The position numbers and the translations under genes are program-made. Below, piece by piece: positions 1 to 7,494 of a DNA stretch of 64,000 bases (its first letter is position 1; each line of letters begins with the position of its first letter). The notes beneath the pieces were generated by a model. It was given only the letters and a program-made list of their open reading frames with translations, searched no databases and was not told where the DNA came from. Origin of the DNA: Microcebus murinus (lineage: Eukaryota > Chordata > Mammalia > Primates > Cheirogaleidae); contig NC_134118.1 of the NCBI RefSeq assembly GCF_040939455.1, forward strand, positions 79,046,680-79,110,679, written 5' to 3'.

Positions 1-183
1 CTACCTGGCTTACTGGAACGGGTTCCAGCTCTGGCCAGGAGAACCACGAGAGGTGCCCTCTCACCGCTGCTCCTCCTAGCTGAATAGCACTCCGTGGTGT
101 CCACGCGCCACATTTCATTTACGCACTCGTGGGTCGATGGGCACTCGGGTCGCTTCCAGGTCTTTGCGATTGTGACTTGTGCC
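1..183 (-). mobile_element. L1 3' part, minus strand (window-start copy, left part missing)
   Basis: This is the part of the L1 remnant nearest the break point. It reads, in antisense, the L1 stretch recognisable by CTGAATAG, CCACATTT, GATGGGCACT and TTGCGATTGTGA. It ends at 183, where L1 similarity stops and the 1.29-kb block begins. The 14 bases 170-183 recur with two mismatches at 1473-1486. Confidence 0.75.
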
Positions 184-187
184 CTGA

Positions 188-203
188 CTCTAACCCTAAC
201 CCT
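188..203. repeat. Short telomere-like (CTAACC) motif at the L1 break
   Basis: CTAACCCTAACCCTTA, about two and a half TTAGGG repeats in antisense, lies 4 bases beyond the last L1 base. It is present at the same place in all 18 copies and is too short to be a real telomere tract. Confidence 0.7.
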
Positions 204-453
204 TACCCAGCCCGTCTCCTCCTCGGCCCCTGCCTGACTGACTCCTTCCCGCCCGGCCTGTCACCTGTCACCGTCCTCTGCCCCTGCCTGACACGCTCCT
301 CCCCGCCCGGGCCGTCACCGTCCTCGGCCCCTGCCTGACGGGGCTCCTCCGTCGCCTGGGCCTTCCAAGGGCTTGGTGTGGACGCTGGTTCCAGGACGCC
401 CTCCCAGGAACCCGGTAGCAGGGCGGCCGCAGCGTCTCGCGCCACCCAACCGT

Positions 454-467
454 CCGCCGGCCGGCGG
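454..467. repeat. Perfect 14-bp GC palindrome
   Basis: CCGCCGGCCGGCGG equals its own reverse complement. It is kept in every unit; type A copies continue into GGCCGGCGC, a change from GGCCGTCGC that lengthens the CCGG repetition. Confidence 0.7.
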
Positions 468-907
468 CCGTCGCTAAGTGGCCTGCGGGGGACGTGCCCC
501 CACTGTGGGGCGGGCGCCCAGCCTGGTGTCTTCTCCGAGGCCCCGTGGCTGCTTTTCCCCCCCCCGCAAGGGGAGAGCCGCGGAGGTGGGGACCGCCTCC
601 TCGTGGGGACGTACACCCAGCTCTCCACGTCGGATTCCGGGGCTCTCTGTCCTGCCAGAAGGCCCAGCTGGCCTGCGGGTCCTTAGAGTGGCAAAAACAT
701 CCGAAAACTGAGATTGAGGGTCCGGTGGTTGTCTGCACTTTTGTGCTGGGCACCCCAGGGAGGCCCAGAGGCTGGCTGGACGACGCGGTCTGCTGGGCAG
801 GGGGGGGTTTGGAGGAGCAACTGATGCCCTTTGCACTTTGGGTAGCAAGTGTCTGAGGTGTCTCTGAGCCCTGCGCCATGTCGGGGGTGGGGGGTGGGAG
901 GTCGGGC

Positions 908-950
908 GGGGGTGGAGGAGCAGGAGGAGGAGGAGGAGGAGGAGGTGGGA
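908..950 (+). repeat. GGA-rich tract (purine run)
   Basis: A GGTGGAGGAGCAGGAGGAGG-type purine run of about 40 bases, next to further G-runs (884-898). Such strands can form G-quadruplexes or triplexes (general knowledge). Type A units have longer G-runs and one fewer GGA; units 12, 13 and 15 have GTCGGGGGGG where other B units have GTCGGGCGGG. Confidence 0.75.
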
Positions 951-1472
951 AGGGCCGTGGCCTGCAGTCGTCTTCCCGGGGTGGCTTCTTCCACAGGCTG
1001 CTTGGCCTGGGCTCCCTGCACCTGGGCCTTTGGAGGACTGGCCCTGTGCTTGCCAACGCTTCCCCTGCAGGGACCCAGAGCTGGGAGGTTGCATCTCTCA
1101 GCCCTGGGTCGGGCAGAGCCCCAGCGGGCCATGCCCACAACCTCTCTCAGCACGGGTCCCCCAGAAGGCTCCTTTGGGACCAGGATTCTCTTGCGGGTGA
1201 CTCTTTAAGGTCTGGCCCCTGGATGGAGGGGCACCAGGAGTAGAGGAGCAGGAAGGGGAAGGGGGTGGCCATGCGAGGGGACACTTTCAGGCCAAGTCCC
1301 AGCTTCAGCCTGATCCTCCTGGGAACCCCGGGGTGTACGTCACACCTCCTGGTTGTCCCGCTCTGAGACAAGGAGCCGGGCTTCGCATTCCCCCAGCAGC
1401 CAGTCGTGGGCTGAGGACACCTGGGGCGTTGGGAACTCCCTGGCTTCTCCTTGGCTTAACATCTGGAGCTGC

Positions 1473-1549
1473 TTGTGAATCGTGCCGCCACACACACCCG
1501 AGTGCAGGTGTCTTCTGCACAGACTGCGGGCCTCGCTCTTCTGAATGCC
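1473..1549 (-). mobile_element. L1 remnant, second piece beyond the 1.29-kb block
   Basis: GTGAATCGTGCCGCC and CGAGTGCAGGTGTCTTCTGC continue the L1 in antisense exactly where the first piece stopped. Similarity fades after about 1549 and may reach 1600. Other copies: 5129-5205, 8788-8864, 12447-12523, 16106-16182, 19764-19840, 23421-23497, 27077-27153, 30730-30806, 34387-34463, 38041-38117, 41686-41762, 45358-45434, 49017-49093, 52655-52731, 56313-56389, 59974-60050, 63627-63703. Confidence 0.7.
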
Positions 1550-1940
1550 GCTAGCTCGCCACCCACCCACGGGTGAACCTGGTCAGGGTACTTTCTCTCG
1601 GGGGCAGACTCTGATCCTGGCGGGCTACCGGTGTTTCTGTTTGCTCGTTTCTTTCTTCCATTTCGGGAAAGGCTTCCTTACTGGGTGTGGAAATCTCCTA
1701 TGCCTTTCCTCGCCTATTCTGTCAGCTTTAAAATTCTCTTTCAGTTGCCACCCTCACAGATGGATTAGGAAACTCTTTCCGGTGCACTCATTAGTGAAAT
1801 GACCTCAATGAAGCTGGAATCCAATATCTAATCGCCGATTTTTAGCGAGTCCACACGCCAGGGTGGTCGGGGTCCAATGCAGCCCCGGCCAGGCCCAGGC
1901 CCCTTGGACTGGGCCACAGGAGGACGCAGAGGAGGGTCCC
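1550..1940. other. AT-richer spacer, unassigned
   Basis: About 390 bases with T-rich stretches (GTTTCTGTTTGCTCGTTTC) and a long frame on + at 1545-1799 that recurs in every unit. Its persistence reflects homogenisation, not coding: the frame shows no recognised domain and sits beside L1 debris. A C-run of variable length (6-11) closes the block near 1946. Nothing functional is recognised. One private change is CCTCCAGGAAG at about 45690. Confidence 0.5.
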
Positions 1941-2236
1941 GGCCCCCCCCCCCGGTCGCGTTGCCGGCAGTTCTCCAAGGGCTTGGGCGTTTTCCAGAGG
2001 TAGGAGATGGAGGGGACTGATTTCTTCAGCGCCCCACAAACCACGCCACCCCACCCATGGGACACATCCCTAGAGAGAGAGAGAGACGCCCCATACACTC
2101 GCTCCCCTCCCCCATGCGCTGTGCCCCAGCCCGGGCCCGGGGGAATAGGCGGCAGCCCACCCACAGGGTGGGGGGCCCAGCTGAAAGGGGTTGTCGGGGA
2201 GGGCGGCCCCTGCCTGGGGTCAAAGGGCGGGCGATC

Positions 2237-2248
2237 CGCGCGTGCGCA
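2237..2248 (-). promoter_or_regulatory. NRF1-type site in CpG-rich 5' flank
   Basis: Read on the minus strand the bases are TGCGCACGCGCG, a full match to the NRF1 consensus YGCGCAYGCGCR. It lies two bases before the CGG tract, about 420 bases upstream of the 5S start, and is intact in every unit, both types. NRF1 sites are typical of CpG-island Pol II promoters; that this one is used is inference. Confidence 0.5.
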
Positions 2249-2250
2249 AT

Positions 2251-2277
2251 CGGCGGCGGCGGCGGCGGCGGCGGCGG
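2251..2277 (+). repeat. (CGG)9 microsatellite, unit 1
   Basis: Nine CGG repeats. Copies with 9: 5905-5931, 9565-9591, 13224-13250, 16884-16910, 20542-20568, 24197-24223, 31507-31533. With 7: 27853-27873 and 35163-35183. With 6: 38818-38835. Confidence 0.95.
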
Positions 2278-2388
2278 GGGCGGCCACGAGCTGGGGGTGG
2301 GGGGCGGGTAGGGGAAGGAGGCCAGGCGAGGAGAGGAAGGGGGCTGGAAGGTCTCCACCTTGGCGAGTCCAGCCGTGGAGGCGCATCT

Positions 2389-2446
2389 TGTGTGAGTGTG
2401 AGTGAGTGAGTGTGAGTGTGTGTGTGTGTGTGTGTTTGTGTGTGTA
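2389..2446 (+). repeat. GT/GAGT microsatellite upstream of 5S
   Basis: Alternating GTGAGT and (GT)n with one TTTG interruption, ending in GTATAGAGAG. Located about 220-275 bases before the gene. Type A flanks have extra GAGTGT blocks and no TTTG interruption; the longest is near 49897-49963. Confidence 0.9.
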
Positions 2447-2484
2447 TAGAGAGACAGCCCCCCACCCCGGCCCACCGCTCCCTG

Positions 2485-2505
2485 CCCGCCCCGCCCCGCC
2501 CCGCC
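2485..2505 (+). promoter_or_regulatory. GC boxes (CCCCGCC repeats) upstream of 5S
   Basis: Three overlapping CCGCCCC units, Sp1/KLF-type, at -180 to -160. Type A flanks (for example 46339-46367) have one more unit. Together with the NRF1-type site and CGG tract they make a compact CpG-island promoter-like region in each spacer. Function is inference. Confidence 0.5.
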
Positions 2506-2632
2506 TGTCACCCCCGTCCCTCGGAGCCCGCCGGACCCGGCCGGTGAACTCAACAGGCCCGGCCCGGCGCGGGTCAGCGCCGGTGCGGGGCCTGGGGCGG
2601 GAGGAGGCGGCGGGGAAGCGCAGAGAGGCTCG

Positions 2633-2644
2633 GCTTCTTGAGCG
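2633..2644 (+). promoter_or_regulatory. D-box-like upstream element of the 5S genes (unit 1; same in all)
   Basis: The 12 bases GCTTCTTGAGCG lie at -32 to -21 from the 5S start, where mammalian 5S genes carry the D box that supports Pol III transcription. They resemble the mouse D box as I recall it (inference), and are unchanged in all 17 units. Other copies: 6289-6300, 9947-9958, 13606-13617, 17266-17277, 20924-20935, 24579-24590, 28229-28240, 31889-31900, 35539-35550, 39191-39202, 42863-42874, 46494-46505, 50157-50168, 53791-53802, 57451-57462, 61106-61117. Confidence 0.6.
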
Positions 2645-2664
2645 GGGCAGGGGCGCCCTCCGCC

Positions 2665-2784
2665 GTCTAGGGCCACACCACCCTGAACGCGCCCGACCTC
2701 GTCTGGTCTCGGAAGCTAAGCAGGGTCGGGCCTGGTTAGTACTTGGATGGGAGACCGCCTGGGAATACCGGGTGCCGTAGGCTT
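2665..2784 (+). rRNA. RN5S: 5S ribosomal RNA, unit 1 (type A-like)
   Basis: 5S rRNA is the small RNA of the large ribosomal subunit, made by RNA polymerase III and carried by TFIIIA, then by uL18 and uL5. The 120 bases run from GTCTA to GGCTT, the canonical length. The internal promoter is intact: box A (about residues 50-64), intermediate element (67-72) and box C (80-97). Against the human gene, recalled from memory, the differences are C6G, T12C, T33C, A42G and T112C. C33-G42 restores a helix III pair. G6 faces G113 and leaves helix I mismatched. C46, T69 and A115 are canonical. This copy is intermediate: 46C and 115A as in type A, 33C as in type B. A T-run follows. Confidence 0.96.
2714..2761 (+). 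promoter_or_regulatory. Internal Pol III type 1 promoter of 5S gene (boxes A, IE, C)
   Basis: Residues 50-64 (box A), 67-72 (intermediate element) and 80-97 (box C) form the TFIIIA-dependent promoter inside the gene. Boxes A and C are invariant across all 17 copies. The only change is at residue 69 of the intermediate element, T in units 1-3, 8, 10-12 and 14, and C in units 4-7, 9, 13 and 15-17. On sequence grounds every copy keeps a usable promoter. Confidence 0.85.
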
Positions 2785-2788
2785 CTTC

Positions 2789-2803
2789 TTTTTTTTTTTT
2801 TTT
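2789..2803 (+). terminator. Pol III T-run terminator after unit 1 gene (15 T)
   Basis: A run of 15 T starts 4 bases after residue 120, behind CTTC rather than directly at the gene end. The first run of four T therefore lies a few bases further out than in human 5S, giving a longer 3' trailer. Type B genes have exactly 14 T, at 6445, 10103, 13762, 17422, 21080, 24735, 28385, 32045, 35695, 39347, 43019 and 50313 (start positions). Confidence 0.85.
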
Positions 2804-3310
2804 GTTTTGCCTCTTGTTCTGTCCCCTCTCTGGGAGCGAGGCGGCGGCCCGGGGTGGGGGTCACCCCCACCCTCAGCGCCCGCCGCGGTGCCTGGCGCCC
2901 CAGCCCGCACCGTGGGGCCTCCTCTTGTCCCAAGCCGCGACACCGCCGTCACGCGGCAGCATGCGTGGCTTCTGGACTGTCAGGTCTCAGACCAAAGGTC
3001 TGCTCTGTGGGAACCGACACGCTGGAGGAAACCTTGAGAGTCTGAGAGGGGAGGGATTTCCAGAAGAAGGCCAGGATGTCATTTGGAGGGAGTATGTGAC
3101 CAGAACTCGTCCCGTTGCTTTTGGGGTTCTATGGGCTACACGTAGGAATCTTTGGTGGTGGCACCTGATGTTGGGGGATCCGGAGTCGCACCCAGACCTG
3201 CTCCACAGGCCTCCTTTTACTTTTCTCTTCGGATTCATTATTTTTAAAAAGTGTCTCTTATCTCTATGATTGCATTTTCTTTTCTCTCTCTTTTCAAGCA
3301 GATGATGGGA
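2804..3310. other. Downstream spacer: GC-rich, then AT-rich, no gene
   Basis: About 230 GC-rich bases are followed by a segment rising in A/T with T-rich stretches at 3239-3298. That T-rich stretch is probably the antisense of an L1 poly(A) tail. A short hairpin CAGACC/GGTCTG with 3-base loop lies at 2988-3002. I see no coding or RNA gene. The same block follows each 5S gene. Type A copies of units 13, 15 and 16 have ATTTTGAGGG where others have ATTTGGAGGG. Confidence 0.6.
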
Positions 3311-3839
3311 GTCCAAGTATTAAGGTGACATGTGTTGCCCGTGCCCCCCTCCCCCCTGTGTTCTTATTCATTTACCTCTGATGTCGTTCCAGCGTATTGT
3401 GGGGGTACCAATGTTAAGGTCGGGTACGTTGCCCTCTCCCAGCCTCCCCCCTCGGGTCAGAGCCTCAAGTGCGCCCATGCCCCAGTCGGTGCGCACCCAC
3501 CCCATTCCTAATGGAGGTGTATGCCCATCCCCTCCCCCCACCCGCCCGACACCCACCCGATGAAGGTGATACCTCTGTGTCCACTTAGGTGTCCATCGGT
3601 TCGTACCCATTTGCTGGTGAGCGCGAGCACGTGGTGCTCGTGTGTCCATTCTTGGGCTACCTGGCTTACTGGAACGGGTTCCAGCTCTGGCCAGGAGAAC
3701 CACGAGAGGTGCCCTCTCACCGCTGCTCCTCCTAGCTGAATAGCACTCCGTGGTGTCCACGCGCCACATTTCATTTACGCACTCGTGGGTCGATGGGCAC
3801 TCGGGTCGCTTCCAGGTCTTTGCGATTGTGACTTGTGCC
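3311..3839 (-). mobile_element. L1 3' end, two tandem partial copies (unit 1)
   Basis: Antisense L1 3' sequence begins twice. A short copy lies at about 3311-3357 (CCAAGTATTAAGGTGAC, then TTGCCC and a C-rich stretch). A longer one runs from about 3395 (GGGGGTACCAATGTTAAGGT, then GTTGCCCTCT, GTCAGAGCCTCAAG, CATTCTTGGGCTAC, GGGTTCCAGCTCTGGCCAGG, GATGGGCACT). T-rich DNA precedes both, as expected for minus-strand L1 tails. The family resembles L1 of lemurs and galagos (from memory). No L1 reading frame survives. This copy has TTAAGG and a private GATACC near 3569. Confidence 0.8.
3624..3640. promoter_or_regulatory. E-box inside a 17-bp inverted repeat within L1
   Basis: CGAGCAC-GTG-GTGCTCG has perfect 7-bp arms and contains CACGTG, the E-box bound by MYC/USF-type factors. 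It lies inside the L1 remnant, where the consensus I recall has ACATGTGG, so the site arose by a T to C change. It is present in all units. Confidence 0.45.
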
Positions 3840-6320
3840 CTGACTCTAACCCTAACCCTTACCCAGCCCGTCTCCTCCTCGGCCCCTGCCTGACTGACTC
3901 CTTCCCGCCCGGCCTGTCACCTGTCACCGTCCTCTGCCCCTGCCTGACACGCTCCTCCCCGCCCGGGCCGTCACCGTCCTCGGCCCCTGCCTGACGGGGC
4001 TCCTCCGTCGCCTGGGCCTTCCAAGGGCTTGGTGTGGACGCTGGTTCCAGGACGCCCTCCCAGGAACCCGGTAGCAGGGCGGCCGCAGCGTCTCGCGCCA
4101 CCCAACCGTCCGCCGGCCGGCGGCCGTCGCTAAGTGGCCTGCGGGGGACGTGCCCCCACTGTGGGGCGGGCGCCCAGCCTGGTGTCTTCTCCGAGGCCCC
4201 GTGGCTGCTTTTCCCCCCCCCGCAAGGGGAGAGCCGCGGAGGTGGGGACCGCCTCCTCGTGGGGACGTACACCCAGCTCTCCACGTCGGATTCCGGGGCT
4301 CTCTGTCCTGCCAGAAGGCCCAGCTGGCCTGCGGGTCCTTAGAGTGGCAAAAACATCCGAAAACTGAGATTGAGGGTCCGGTGGTTGTCTGCACTTTTGT
4401 GCTGGGCACCCCAGGGAGGCCCAGAGGCTGGCTGGACGACGCGGTCTGCTGGGCAGGGGGGGGTTTGGAGGAGCAACTGATGCCCTTTGCACTTTGGGTA
4501 GCAAGTGTCTGAGGTGTCTCTGAGCCCTGCGCCATGTCGGGGGTGGGGGGTGGGAGGTCGGGCGGGGGTGGAGGAGCAGGAGGAGGAGGAGGAGGAGGAG
4601 GTGGGAAGGGCCGTGGCCTGCAGTCGTCTTCCCGGGGTGGCTTCTTCCACAGGCTGCTTGGCCTGGGCTCCCTGCACCTGGGCCTTTGGAGGACTGGCCC
4701 TGTGCTTGCCAACGCTTCCCCTGCAGGGACCCAGAGCTGGGAGGTTGCATCTCTCAGCCCTGGGTCGGGCAGAGCCCCAGCGGGCCATGCCCACAACCTC
4801 TCTCAGCACGGGTCCCCCAGAAGGCTCCTTTGGGACCAGGATTCTCTTGCGGGTGACTCTTTAAGGTCTGGCCCCTGGATGGAGGGGCACCAGGAGTAGA
4901 GGAGCAGGAAGGGGAAGGGGGTGGCCATGCGAGGGGACACTTTCAGGCCAAGTCCCAGCTTCAGCCTGATCCTCCTGGGAACCCCGGGGTGTACGTCACA
5001 CCTCCTGGTTGTCCCGCTCTGAGACAAGGAGCCGGGCTTCGCATTCCCCCAGCAGCCAGTCGTGGGCTGAGGACACCTGGGGCGTTGGGAACTCCCTGGC
5101 TTCTCCTTGGCTTAACATCTGGAGCTGCTTGTGAATCGTGCCGCCACACACACCCGAGTGCAGGTGTCTTCTGCACAGACTGCGGGCCTCGCTCTTCTGA
5201 ATGCCGCTAGCTCGCCACCCACCCACGGGTGAACCTGGTCAGGGTACTTTCTCTCGGGGGCAGACTCTGATCCTGGCGGGCTACCGGTGTTTCTGTTTGC
5301 TCGTTTCTTTCTTCCATTTCGGGAAAGGCTTCCTTACTGGGTGTGGAAATCTCCTATGCCTTTCCTCGCCTATTCTGTCAGCTTTAAAATTCTCTTTCAG
5401 TTGCCACCCTCACAGATGGATTAGGAAACTCTTTCCGGTGCACTCATTAGTGAAATGACCTCAATGAAGCTGGAATCCAATATCTAATCGCCGATTTTTA
5501 GCGAGTCCACACGCCAGGGTGGTCGGGGTCCAATGCAGCCCCGGCCAGGCCCAGGCCCCTTGGACTGGGCCACAGGAGGACGCAGAGGAGGGTCCCGGCC
5601 CCCCCCCGGTCGCGTTGCCGGCAGTTCTCCAAGGGCTTGGGCGTTTTCCAGAGGTAGGAGATGGAGGGGACTGATTTCTTCAGCGCCCCACAAACCACGC
5701 CACCCCACCCATGGGACACATCCCTAGAGAGAGAGAGAGACGCCCCATACACTCGCTCCCCTCCCCCATGCGCTGTGCCCCAGCCCGGGCCCGGGGGAAT
5801 AGGCGGCAGCCCACCCACAGGGTGGGGGGCCCAGCTGAAAGGGGTTGTCGGGGAGGGCGGCCCCTGCCTGGGGTCAAAGGGCGGGCGATCCGCGCGTGCG
5901 CAATCGGCGGCGGCGGCGGCGGCGGCGGCGGGGGCGGCCACGAGCTGGGGGTGGGGGGCGGGTAGGGGAAGGAGGCCAGGCGAGGAGAGGAAGGGGGCTG
6001 GAAGGTCTCCACCTTGGCGAGTCCAGCCGTGGAGGCGCATCTTGTGTGAGTGTGAGTGAGTGAGTGTGAGTGTGTGTGTGTGTGTGTGTGTTTGTGTGTG
6101 TATAGAGAGACAGCCCCCCACCCCGGCCCACCGCTCCCTGCCCGCCCCGCCCCGCCCCGCCTGTCACCCCCGTCCCTCGGAGCCCGCCGGACCCGGCCGG
6201 TGAACTCAACAGGCCCGGCCCGGCGCGGGTCAGCGCCGGTGCGGGGCCTGGGGCGGGAGGAGGCGGCGGGGAAGTGCAGAGAGGCTCGGCTTCTTGAGCG
6301 GGGCAGGGGCGCCCTCCGCC

Positions 6321-6440
6321 GTCTAGGGCCACACCACCCTGAACGCGCCCGACCTCGTCTGGTCTGGGAAGCTAAGCAGGGTCGGGCCTGGTTAGTACTT
6401 GGATGGGAGACCGCCTGGGAATACCGGGTGCCGTCGGCTT
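6321..6440 (+). rRNA. RN5S: 5S ribosomal RNA, unit 2 (type B)
   Basis: Full length with intact internal boxes. First type B gene: it adds C46G and A115C to the changes shared by all copies (C6G, T12C, A42G, T112C) and has C33 and T69. C115 faces U4, so helix I has a second mismatch next to G6 opposite G113. Upstream base change GAAGCG to GAAGTG (near -47) goes with this type. Terminator is 14 T. Confidence 0.96.
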
Positions 6441-6965
6441 CTTCTTTTTTTTTTTTTTGTTTTGCCTCCTGTTCTGTCCCCTCTCTGGGAGCGAGGCGGC
6501 GGCCCGGGGTGGGGGTCACCCCCACCCTCAGCGCCCGCCGCGGTGCCTGGCGCCCCAGCCCGCACCGTGGGGCCTCCTCTTGTCCCAAGCCGCGACACCG
6601 CCGTCACGCGGCAGCATGCGTGGCTTCTGGACTGTCAGGTCTCAGACCAAAGGTCTGCTCTGTGGGAACCGACACGCTGGAGGAAACCTTGAGAGTCTGA
6701 GAGGGGAGGGAGTTCCAGAAGAAGGCCAGGATGTCATTTGGAGGGAGTATGTGACCAGAACTCGTCCCGTTGCTTTTGGGGTTCTCTGGGCTACACGTAG
6801 GAATCTTTGGTGGTGGCACCTGATGTTGGGGGATCCGGAGTCACACCCAGACCTGCTCCACAGGCCTCCTTTTACTTTTCTCTTCGGATTCATTATTTTT
6901 AAAAAGTGTCTCTTATCTCTATGATTGCATTTTCTTTTCTCTCTCTTTTCAAGCAGATGATGGGA

Positions 6966-7494
6966 GTCCAAGTATTAAGGTGACATGTGTTGCCCGTGCC
7001 CCCCTCCCCCCTGTGTTCTTATTCATTTACCTCTGATGTCGTTCCAGCGTATTGTGGGGGTACCAATGTTAGGGTCGGGTACGTTGCCCTCTCCCTGCCT
7101 CCCCCCTCGGGTCAGAGCCTCAAGTGCGCCCATCCCCCAGTCGGTGCGCACCCACCCCATTCCTAATGGAGGTGTATGCCCATCCCCTCCCCCCACCCGC
7201 CCGACACCCACCCGATGAAGGTGATTCCTCTGTGTCCACTTAGGTGTCCATCGGTTCGTACCCATTTGCTGGTGAGCGCGAGCACGTGGTGCTCGTGTGT
7301 CCATTCTTGGGCTACCTGGCTTACTGGAACGGGTTCCAGCTCTGGCCAGGAGAACCACGAGAGGTGCCCTCTCACCGCTGCTCCTCCTAGCTGAATAGCA
7401 CTCCGTGGTGTCCACGCGCCACATTTCATTTACGCACTCGTGGGTCGATGGGCACTCGGGTCGCTTCCAGGTCTTTGCGATTGTGACTTGTGCC
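6966..7494 (-). mobile_element. L1 3' end remnant, after unit 2
   Basis: Same two-headed antisense L1 remnant. It carries the B-type marker TTAGGG (near 7070) where type A copies keep TTAAGG. Confidence 0.8.

Larger units (their letters stand above)
184..1472. other. 1.29-kb block splitting the L1, opening with a telomere-like motif
   Basis: L1 similarity stops at 183 and resumes at 1473. The block between is GC-rich and unrecognised. It begins CTGACTCTAACCCTAACCC, contains a perfect 14-bp palindrome at 454-467, a C-run near 557, a G-run near 800 and a GGA tract at 908-950, and has no poly(A). Flanking 14-mers match 12 of 14 (170-183 and 1473-1486), like a target-site duplication. Other copies: 3840-5128, 7495-8787, 11153-12446, 14812-16105, 18472-19763, 22130-23420, 25785-27076, 29435-30729, 33095-34386, 36745-38040, 40397-41685, 44069-45357, 47704-49016, 51363-52654, 55001-56312, 58661-59973, 62316-63626. 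Type A copies are about 20 bases longer. Confidence 0.6.

Noticed and set aside
188..203. True telomere or large interstitial telomere tract
   Set aside because: Only about two and a half repeats in each unit.
268..1140. Minus-strand frame of 290 codons rich in proline and arginine
   Set aside because: It is GC-rich low-complexity spacer containing the GGA tract. Frame fusions differ from unit to unit with the C- and G-run lengths, which is not expected of a conserved protein.
1545..1802. Plus-strand 85-codon frame identical in all units
   Set aside because: Identity is due to homogenisation of the whole unit. It begins at L1 debris, has no known domain, and nothing indicates translation.
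1805..1830. ATGAAGCTGGAA resembling an L1 sense-strand motif
   Set aside because: Only about 12 bases match, on the opposite strand to the L1 remnant, and flanking bases do not align; chance is likely.
2988..3002. Hairpin CAGACC/GGTCTG about 200 bases after the 5S gene as a regulatory RNA or terminator
   Set aside because: The stem is only 6 bp, there is no T-run after it, and it lies beyond the strong T-run terminator.
6321..6440. Calling type B genes outright pseudogenes
   Set aside because: Length and internal promoter boxes are intact and helix III is compensated; the helix I mismatches raise doubt but do not prove loss of function.
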